Shown: in pieces, positions 14,551 to 19,572 of the stretch | Position numbering within the stretch: position 1 is the stretch's first letter | How the letters are laid out: every line of letters starts with the position of its first letter | DNA from: JBCCZC01 sp039188505 | GTDB lineage: Bacteria; Pseudomonadota; Gammaproteobacteria; Xanthomonadales; SZUA-38 | Assembly: GCA_039188505.1 (NCBI GenBank) | Contig: JBCCZC010000057.1 | Span: 1 to 19,572 of the forward strand | Direction of reading: 5' to 3' | Length of the DNA: 19,572 nucleotides | The notes under the pieces: generated by a model | What the model saw: the letters and a program-made list of their open reading frames with translations, nothing else | Database searches by the model: none | Told to the model about the DNA's origin: nothing | Translations under genes and position numbers: made by a program

Positions 14551-15498
14551 GTGGGGTTTCTGGAGATCTTGGGGGTGGCGCTCGTGCTGCTCCTCGTGCT
14601 CGTTCTCGTCGCGTTTCTGCTGGTGAGGCGCTGGTTTCGCAGGACCGTGGCCAACGTTGGCGACGCGGCGAAGTTGACCGATGGCCTGTGGGCACCGGTG
14701 GCGAGAATGAGCCTCGAGCCGAACGAGGAGTACGAGCCGAACGAGGCGATGAGAGTTGCATGGCAGGCGCTGACGGCCGCCCGCTTTCGACGGATCAGCG
14801 ACTTCTATGGCGCGGGCTGCGACGAGGTTCGGATCGCCGTTCATCGCGACCAGCCGATCGCAGCGGTCCTGAGCGAGCAGGACGAGGGTTGCCTGCTGAC
14901 GCTCTTTGCCGTGGATGAACACAAGCGGGTGTTCGCCCTGGGTTTCGAAGAGGAGACGCCCCTGCGTGCGGAGCATCTCATCTGGGAGTTCGCCGGCGAC
15001 GCGGATGTCGCCGCGGGCCTTTCGCGGATGCAGGCCATGCTGGAGCAGGCGGCGCTGCGGGAATTGAATCCCCGCCAAATGCAGCGGGTCTGGGAGCAGA
15101 TCAACGCGTTCCGGGCCGAGCGTGCGCTCCAGTTCCCGCCCCGTCGCGGCCAGATCGAGGCGCGTGCGGCCGAGCAGGGGATGTCCGAAGACGCCGTGGA
15201 AACCGCCGTCGACATGCTCCGGTCGCACTGGCTCGAGCAGGTGGCCGAGGCGGCGCTGTATCGGTTCAGGAAACGGCATCCGATCGACTCCGTGGCCTGG
15301 GAGGAAATGGTCGATACGGTGCAGGTGGTGCACGAGCAGCTAACGCTCGAAGAGGTGGGCGAACTGCTGGTGGAAACGGACGGTGACGCACCCAGTTCGT
15401 GTACCGGGCCGAGGAATCCGATGGGACGGTTGCCCACGGCGTGGTCGTGGCGCGAGACGGGCGCGATGCCAGGCAGCAGGTCGCTGCCAAGGGGCTGA
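14551..15498 (+). CDS. N-terminally membrane-anchored protein of unknown function; C-terminus possibly frameshifted
   Basis: The GTG at 14551 has GGAGAG 8 bases upstream. The product starts with a strong anchor (LGVALVLLLVLVLVAFLLV, about 7-25) followed by RRWFRR, so the rest should be cytoplasmic. The body (about 60-280) mixes a small alpha/beta region (RRISDFYGAGCDEVRIAVHR, AAVLSEQDEGCLLTLFAVD) with helices (NPRQMQRVWEQINAFRAE, DAVETAVDMLRSHW). I do not recognise the family. The last ~35 residues, after ELLVETDGDAP, are rich in Pro, Arg, Ser and Trp and unlike the body. They overlap the next gene by 100 bp in another frame. A natural end may be the TGA at 15384-15386 one frame away. The gene follows the GH17 gene by 29 bp. 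Confidence 0.65.
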   Translation: MGFLEILGVALVLLLVLVLVAFLLVRRWFRRTVANVGDAAKLTDGLWAPVARMSLEPNEEYEPNEAMRVAWQALTAARFRRISDFYGAGCDEVRIAVHRDQPIAAVLSEQDEGCLLTLFAVDEHKRVFALGFEEETPLRAEHLIWEFAGDADVAAGLSRMQAMLEQAALRELNPRQMQRVWEQINAFRAERALQFPPRRGQIEARAAEQGMSEDAVETAVDMLRSHWLEQVAEAALYRFRKRHPIDSVAWEEMVDTVQVVHEQLTLEEVGELLVETDGDAPSSCTGPRNPMGRLPTAWSWRETGAMPGSRSLPRG

Positions 15499-16496
15499 GC
15501 AACGTGTCCCTGCTGTCCGAGCAGACCACGGTGGACACGCCGCTGGTCGCCGAGGGCTGGGACCTCGACGAAGCGGCCATCGCCGAAGCGGGGCGCGCGA
15601 TGGAGCAGGGCATCACCGCGCTGCTGCTCAAGGCCCTCGGCTGGCAATGGTGGCTCTGGCTCCCGCCCCTGGCGCTGCTGGCTCATTCGATCTACCAGGG
15701 AGGTCCCTTCGGCTGGGGGGACTATCTCATCTTCGGCTACATGGCCGTCGCCCTCGCCGCCGTTCTGCTGCTGCTGGCGCCGATGGCGCTCTACGACGCC
15801 GAGATGCGGGCGCGAGTCTCGGGACGCTGGTCCACGGCTCTCGCGCTGACGAAGTTTCTGGCCCGCCTGCCGAACTTCGGCGTGATGCCGAACTGGTGGG
15901 CTCCGCTGGAGGAGGCGACCATCGAAGCCGCGCGCGGCAATGACGAGAAGGCGCACGAGATCTGGGAGTTGATGGCGGGGGACGTGGACGAGGACGTCTA
16001 CTGGCAGGGGCGGGTCCAGATCCACGACCACGCCGCCGACACGGACAGGAAGCTCGAGGCGCTACGCCAGTTTCTGGCGCTCCTGCCAGGTGATCCGATG
16101 CGAACCGTCGACCTCGCCATGGCCCTGGCCCACCACGTCGACCACGTCGACGAGGCAGAGGGCCTGCTCCTTGAGGTGAATCGCGACGACCTCGCAGAGC
16201 TGGCGCTGGTGGCTCACGACCATACGCAGGGGCTGATCGCCCTCGGGCGCGGTGACGCGGCGTCCGCCATGGCGCTCTTCCAGGCCGCGAGTTCCCGCCT
16301 CGAGGGGCAGTACGCCGGGGTGCCGCTGGTGGCCGCCTTTCAGGTCGAAATCCAGGCGTTCATGGCCATCGCGCTGCGCCGGCTGGCGCAGGAAGAGCAG
16401 GCACAGTCCGTGTGGGGGCAGGTCTGGCCACGGTTGAGCTTTCAGCGTGGAGCTCGGCGCTATCAGGAACAGTTCGAGCAGGCGGGCGCCGGCTAG
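15399..16496 (+). CDS. Two-TM protein with GspF-like N-terminal motif and TPR-like C-terminus, unknown function
   Basis: In the open frame the first start is the GTG at 15399, giving 365 aa (MYRAEESDGTVAHGVVVARD). Residues 1-40, with YRAEESDG, G-V-V-A and ARQQVAAKGLSNVSLL, resemble the N-terminal F-Y-x-A motif of GspF/PilC-type proteins, which normally begins slightly earlier. An in-frame TGA at 15384 blocks extension, but loss of one C in CCC (15391-15393) would give MTHQFVYRAEE from the GTG at 15383. TM segments lie at about 83-99 and 108-131. Residues 150-350 are helical pairs suggesting TPR-like repeats (ATIEAARGNDEKAHEIWELM, TQGLIALGRGDAASAMALF). The stop overlaps the pseudouridine synthase start (TAGTG). 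Function is unknown; a scaffold role at the membrane is a guess. Confidence 0.7.
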   Translation: MYRAEESDGTVAHGVVVARDGRDARQQVAAKGLSNVSLLSEQTTVDTPLVAEGWDLDEAAIAEAGRAMEQGITALLLKALGWQWWLWLPPLALLAHSIYQGGPFGWGDYLIFGYMAVALAAVLLLLAPMALYDAEMRARVSGRWSTALALTKFLARLPNFGVMPNWWAPLEEATIEAARGNDEKAHEIWELMAGDVDEDVYWQGRVQIHDHAADTDRKLEALRQFLALLPGDPMRTVDLAMALAHHVDHVDEAEGLLLEVNRDDLAELALVAHDHTQGLIALGRGDAASAMALFQAASSRLEGQYAGVPLVAAFQVEIQAFMAIALRRLAQEEQAQSVWGQVWPRLSFQRGARRYQEQFEQAGAG

Positions 16497-17347
16497 TGCC
16501 GATCGCCGGCCCCATCGAAGCCCATGTCCCGGTCGAGTCGGCGGATGCCAACGCGCTGGACCGGCTGCACAGCGCCACCGGCCTGCCGAAGCAGCGGATC
16601 AAGCACGCGATGGCCCAGGGCGCGGTCTGGCTCACGCGCGGTCGCAACACTCAACGCCTGCGCCGGGCGAAGCGCCCCCTGCGCGAGGGCGATGAGCTCC
16701 ACCTCTACTACGACGCAGGCATCCTTGCTGAGATCCCACCAGCGCCGACGCTGATCGCGGACGTGGGCGACTACTCGGTCTGGCACAAGCCCTGCGGCCT
16801 GCGCTCCCAGGGCTCGAAGTGGGGCGACCACTGCACGATTACCCGCTGGGCCGAGCGACATCTCGAGCCTGAGCGCCCGGCATTCACCGTCCACCGTCTG
16901 GACCGTGCTGCCAACGGCCTGATTCTCGTCGCCCATGGGAAGCGCATGGCGGCGAGCCTGGCAGCGCTCTTTCGCAACCGGGAGGTCGAGAAACGCTATC
17001 GCGCGGTCGTGCATGGCGCGTTTCCCGATCGGCCGAGTCCGATTCGAATCGAGACTCCGATCGACGGAAAGCAGGCTATCAGCGAGATCTCACGGGTCAG
17101 CGCGAGTCAGGACGGGAGTACCACCACCGTCGATATCCGCATCGAAACGGGCCGCAAGCACCAAATCCGGCGCCATCTCGCAGAGCTGGGCCATCCGATT
17201 CTGGGTGATCGCCTCCACGGCAGGGGAGCCGACGACGGTGTGGATCTGCAGCTGACGGCCTTCGTCCTCGCCTTCCCTTGCCCCGTGCGTCGGGAGTCGG
17301 TGCGGTACGCGCTGGCGGGCGATCAGACCGCCATGCCGGCGGCGTAG
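16496..17347 (+). CDS. RluA-family RNA pseudouridine synthase
   Basis: I choose the GTG at 16496, which overlaps the preceding TAG stop by one base (TAGTG), giving 283 aa; a start at 16412 would lie well inside the upstream gene. Residues about 15-75 look like an S4-type RNA-binding domain (DANALDRLHSATGLPKQRIK, REGDELHLYY). The catalytic domain has VWHKPCGLRSQGS, VHRLDRAANGLIL with catalytic Asp136 and GRKHQIRRHLAELGHPILGD, all typical of RluA-type enzymes that isomerise uridine to pseudouridine in rRNA or tRNA. The target position cannot be deduced. The last 25 bp overlap the 3' end of the convergent flavoprotein gene. Linkage to two membrane proteins probably reflects shared transcription, not a shared function. 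Confidence 0.92.
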   Translation: MPIAGPIEAHVPVESADANALDRLHSATGLPKQRIKHAMAQGAVWLTRGRNTQRLRRAKRPLREGDELHLYYDAGILAEIPPAPTLIADVGDYSVWHKPCGLRSQGSKWGDHCTITRWAERHLEPERPAFTVHRLDRAANGLILVAHGKRMAASLAALFRNREVEKRYRAVVHGAFPDRPSPIRIETPIDGKQAISEISRVSASQDGSTTTVDIRIETGRKHQIRRHLAELGHPILGDRLHGRGADDGVDLQLTAFVLAFPCPVRRESVRYALAGDQTAMPAA

Positions 17348-18525
17348 CCGGACGCCCAGGCCCACTGGAAGTTGAAGCCGCCCAGGTGGCCCGTGACATC
17401 CAAGACCTCGCCGATGAAGTAAAGGCCTTGGGTGGTCTTCGCCTCCATGGTCTTCGAGGACACGCCGCGCGTGTCGATACCTCCAAGCGTGACCTCGGCG
17501 GTCCGATAACCCTCCGTGCCCGCCGGGCGAACCGACCAGTCCTGGAGGCGGGCGCCGAGCTCGCCGAGGTCCGCGTCGGACCACTCGGCCAGGGGGCGCT
17601 CTGCCTCGTCCCGCCAGAAGCGCTGTTCGAGTTCCGCGACCAGCTTGCGCGGCAGACACGTGGCGAGCTGCGTGCGGACGACCGCGCGGTGCTGGTCGCG
17701 CTTCCACTGTCGTAGCTGCTCGGCCGCATCGATGCCGGGGAGCAGGTCGATGGCGATGGCGTCACCGGGCTCCCAGTAGCTCGAGAGCTGCAGCACGGCA
17801 GGTCCGCTGAGCCCCCGATGGGTGAACAGCAGATCCTCCCGAAAGGCGGTGCGCTCGCTGCTCAGGTTCACTTCGCAGGACGTGCCGGAGAGGCGGCTGA
17901 AGACCGGCTTCAGGTCGTCGGAGAAGGTGAAGGGCACGAGCCCGGCGCGAACCGGCAGCAGCGAAAGACCGAACTGCACGGCGAGGTCATAGCCGAAGCC
18001 AGACCCGCCGAGGCTCGGGATCGACAGGGCGCCAGTCGCGACCACCAGGGTCTCGGCTTCGTACGTTCCCCGATTGGTCGCTAGCCGAAAGGCCCTGTCA
18101 TGGGCGACCTTCGCGGTTTCGCAGTCCGTCAGGATTGTCACCCCGGCCGCCTCGCACTCGGTGCGGAGCATGGCCACGATCTCCTTCGACGAGCCCCGGC
18201 AGAAGAGCTGGCCCGACAGCCCGTTGACCGTCTGCTTCTCGAAGTACTCGATCCCGTGCTTCTCGACGAGCTCGATGAAGTCCCACTGGGTATAGCGGGC
18301 CAGCGCGCTCTTGCAGAAGTGCGGGTTCTGCGAGAGATAGCGATCCGGTTCGATGTGCAGGTTGGTGAAATTGCACTTCCCCCCGCCGGACATGAGGATC
18401 TTCTTGCCGATCTTGTTCGAGCGGTCGAGCACGACCACCCGACGGCCGCGCCTGCCGGCGGTGATGGCGCACAGCATCCCGGCCGCGCCCGCGCCGAGCA
18501 CGATGGTGTCGAAGACCTGGGTCAT
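17323..18525 (-). CDS. NAD(P)/FAD-dependent oxidoreductase of the BaiN/RdsA (YhiN, HI0933) family
   Basis: The preferred start is the ATG at 18525 (MTQVFDTIVLGAGAAG), giving 400 aa; an ATG at 18546 adds seven residues. GAGAAG (11-16) is the FAD dinucleotide-binding loop, and VVVLDRSNKIGKKIL carries the acidic end of strand 2. MSGGGKCNFTN is the family hallmark. LVVATGALSIPSLGGSGFGY, FTHRGLSGPAVLQLSS, VTLGGIDTRGVSSKTME and GEVLDVTGHLGGFNFQWAWA complete the match over the full normal length. The enzyme is a cytoplasmic flavoprotein whose physiological substrate is poorly defined in most bacteria. The name RdsA or BaiN follows homologues and does not prove activity here. The gene converges with the pseudouridine synthase gene, with a 25-bp overlap. 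Confidence 0.93.
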   Translation of the reverse strand: MTQVFDTIVLGAGAAGMLCAITAGRRGRRVVVLDRSNKIGKKILMSGGGKCNFTNLHIEPDRYLSQNPHFCKSALARYTQWDFIELVEKHGIEYFEKQTVNGLSGQLFCRGSSKEIVAMLRTECEAAGVTILTDCETAKVAHDRAFRLATNRGTYEAETLVVATGALSIPSLGGSGFGYDLAVQFGLSLLPVRAGLVPFTFSDDLKPVFSRLSGTSCEVNLSSERTAFREDLLFTHRGLSGPAVLQLSSYWEPGDAIAIDLLPGIDAAEQLRQWKRDQHRAVVRTQLATCLPRKLVAELEQRFWRDEAERPLAEWSDADLGELGARLQDWSVRPAGTEGYRTAEVTLGGIDTRGVSSKTMEAKTTQGLYFIGEVLDVTGHLGGFNFQWAWASGYAAGMAV

Positions 18526-18837
18526 CGCACGAGCATAGCAGCGCAACGCCGGCTGGACGCTAGAGTTTAGGCTCTAGGTTCCTCCGCTATCGTCCGTTCA
18601 AAAGCCGCAACTGAACCTGGGCGGCGCTCGCGAAGATGGCCCTCGCACACTCCGATTGTCCGGATGGCGAGAGAGGCCGAAGTTTGCTGAGAAGCTGCAC
18701 TCCCGCAGCTCGAGCGCCAAGGAAGCGGACTCCCCAACAACCGAATCTGGTGGTCTTCGGACCGCGCACGAGCGTGTGTGCGAATGCCGGCGCGATCGGA
18801 TGCGAGGGATGTCCGCAGGAAGCACGAGGTGCCGACA
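18526..18837. other. Intergenic region between divergent genes, no supported gene
   Basis: These 312 bases separate the flavoprotein start from the hydrolase start. Frames through the region are short or shadow other frames, and I see no conserved protein. The only structured element is CTAGAG, TTTAGG, CTCTAG at 18560-18577, with 6-base perfect arms. Base use around 18590-18780 looks less codon-patterned than in the genes, as expected for non-coding DNA. Promoters for both flanking genes should be here, but I cannot place convincing -35/-10 pairs. Confidence 0.5.
18560..18577. repeat. Short inverted repeat CTAGAG/CTCTAG
   Basis: Perfect 6-base arms with a 6-base spacer, 35 bases upstream of the flavoprotein ATG on its leader side. 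CTAG is generally rare in bacterial genomes, and here it occurs twice within 18 bases, which makes a regulatory site more plausible than chance. It could equally be a weak leader hairpin. Confidence 0.35.
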
Positions 18838-19275
18838 ATGACACTGGGATGGATACTCTGGCTGGTGAGCATCTTGCCGCAGCCGCACGCGGACCGATTG
18901 TGTCTCGCGACGACGATTTATCTGGAAGCCCGCAGCGAGCCCTTCGAAGGCCAGCTAGCGGTCGCAGAAGTCGCGCTGGCGCGACTTGCGAGCCAGCGCT
19001 ACGGGGATACGCTCTGTTCGGTGCTGAAGAAGCCGATGCAGTTCGCGCTGACCACCGTTCCGACGAGCTACCAGCTCGATGAGCCGCGCGCCTTCCGCCA
19101 GGCGTGGCGCGCCATGCAGCTGGCGTTTCGCGCGTTCGAAAAGCCCGCGGAGCACCGGGAACTCGTTTCCGGCGGCGCGACGCACTTCGTCGCCCTGGAC
19201 GTCGCATCGCCGCCCTGGGCGCGCGGCGAGCCGGTCGCGGTGATCGGTGAGCATACGTTCTATCGGTTGTTCTGA
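18838..19275 (+). CDS. SleB-type cell wall hydrolase (Hydrolase_2 family)
   Basis: The ATG at 18838 has GAGG 8 bases upstream and opens 145 aa with a hydrophobic N-terminus (LGWILWLVSILPQPHA) that is a short signal or anchor. A frame start at 18778 would put 20 charged residues in front of it. The domain shows CLATTIYLEARSEPFEGQLA with the conserved Glu30, AEVALARL, KPMQFA, ATHFVALDVASPPWAR and IGEHTFYRL. These match the SleB/CwlJ hydrolase family, first known from spore germination and widespread in proteobacteria as peptidoglycan hydrolases. It should act on peptidoglycan in the periplasm. It is monocistronic in this view: the flavoprotein gene is divergent and the next gene convergent. Confidence 0.88.
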   Translation: MTLGWILWLVSILPQPHADRLCLATTIYLEARSEPFEGQLAVAEVALARLASQRYGDTLCSVLKKPMQFALTTVPTSYQLDEPRAFRQAWRAMQLAFRAFEKPAEHRELVSGGATHFVALDVASPPWARGEPVAVIGEHTFYRLF

Positions 19276-19331
19276 CCCGCGCGCATCGGCCCGACGCATC
19301 CTAGACGCTCCCCGCGAAGCCGTTCGCGCCC

Positions 19332-19572
19332 TCAGGGCACCCGATGCATCGCGCAGATCTTGTTGCCCGCCGGGTCCCGCAGGTAGGCCAGGTAGAGCTT
19401 CAGCCCCGCACCTTCGCGTAGGCCCGGCGGGTCCTCGCAGGTCGTGCCGCCGTTCGCGAGGCCTGCCTCGTGCCACGCGTGGACCGCATCGGTGCTCTCC
19501 GCCCGGAAGCCGATGGTGCTGCCGTTCCCGTGGCTGGGGGCCTCGCCGTCGATCGGCAGGGTGATCCCGAAC
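19332..19572 (-). CDS. VOC (glyoxalase/bleomycin resistance) superfamily protein, partial
   Basis: The minus-strand frame from the window edge to the TGA at 19332-19334 gives 79 complete residues: FGITLPIDGEAPSHGNGSTI, then GFRAESTDAVHAWHEAGLAN, and at the end LYLAYLRDPAGNKICAMHRV. The pattern G-N-G, x-x-G-F-R-A, A-V-x-A-x-H-E-A-x-L, R-D-P-x-G-N-K-I is the C-terminal half of small VOC-fold proteins. The N-terminal half and the first metal ligand lie outside the window. Such proteins include metal-dependent lyases, dioxygenases and antibiotic-binding proteins, and the specific reaction is not readable from this half. It converges with the hydrolase gene across a 56-bp gap in which I see no clear terminator. 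Confidence 0.88.
   Translation of the reverse strand, partial: FGITLPIDGEAPSHGNGSTIGFRAESTDAVHAWHEAGLANGGTTCEDPPGLREGAGLKLYLAYLRDPAGNKICAMHRVP

Noticed and set aside
14841..16031. 396-residue minus-strand open frame
   Set aside because: It spans two plus-strand genes with better starts and features, and its C-terminal half is low-complexity Ser/Arg.
14551..16496. A single gene split by one frameshift
   Set aside because: Each half has its own plausible start, ribosome binding context or N-terminal motif and its own membrane segments, so two genes fit better, with an indel affecting only the boundary.
18636..19082. Alternative plus-strand frame overlapping the SleB-type gene
   Set aside because: It shows no domain, while the overlapping frame from 18838 matches the hydrolase family along its length.
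1..19572. CRISPR array, tRNA/rRNA genes, insertion sequences, phage or toxin-antitoxin genes
   Set aside because: Reading both strands, I saw no regularly spaced repeats, cloverleaf-like segments, transposase or integrase motifs, or small toxin/antitoxin pair; the small winged-helix protein has no toxin partner.

Overview
The window is GC-rich bacterial DNA packed with genes on both strands. It fits a Gammaproteobacterium, probably environmental or marine. The reasons are two c-di-GMP enzymes, a CadC-like regulator with a periplasmic sensor, an RluA-type pseudouridine synthase, a BaiN/RdsA-type flavoprotein, secreted GH17 and sulfatase enzymes, and a secreted module I recall from marine gammaproteobacteria. 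That placement is inference; there is no rRNA or other phylogenetic marker. I see no tRNA, rRNA, CRISPR array, insertion sequence or phage gene.

Left edge (1-4190): the first ~105 bases encode 35 residues of a GH2 beta-galactosidase on the plus strand. It stops abruptly at a CTCGAG palindrome, where the minus-strand gene for a membrane-anchored TolB/FlgO-like protein begins to read properly. This is a real breakpoint or an assembly chimera. Upstream of that minus gene lies a secreted S1 sulfatase carrying two tandem copies of a ~120-residue module. A palindrome-bearing gap separates it from a divergent pair: a two-TM membrane protein and a small winged-helix protein.

Middle (4185-10296): an SDR oxidoreductase on the minus strand, then plus-strand genes for an uncharacterised helical protein (342 aa), a six-TM GGDEF-EAL protein with intact catalytic motifs, a secreted YHS-domain protein, and a two-TM PAS-GGDEF diguanylate cyclase. 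The last three form a plausible c-di-GMP signalling cluster.

Right of centre (10306-14521): after a strong hairpin in a convergent gap comes a minus-strand secreted protein with a third copy of the sulfatase-linked module. It is divergent from a CadC-like regulator (OmpR winged helix, one TM, TolB-like propeller) whose upstream region holds a direct repeat at 11-bp pitch. A secreted GH17 beta-1,3-glucanase-type enzyme follows.

Right part (14551-19572): two membrane proteins of unknown function, the second with a GspF-like N-terminal motif and a TPR-like tail, overlap by 100 bp in different frames, possibly because of a frameshift. The second is joined by a TAGTG overlap to an RluA-family pseudouridine synthase. 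A convergent BaiN/RdsA-type flavoprotein, a SleB-type cell-wall hydrolase and a partial VOC protein end the window.

The most distinctive material is the secreted module with a conserved Cys pair, present three times in two separate genes (one fused to a sulfatase, one next to a periplasm-sensing regulator), and the unknown membrane-protein pair. I found no clear defence system or other complete novel machine.
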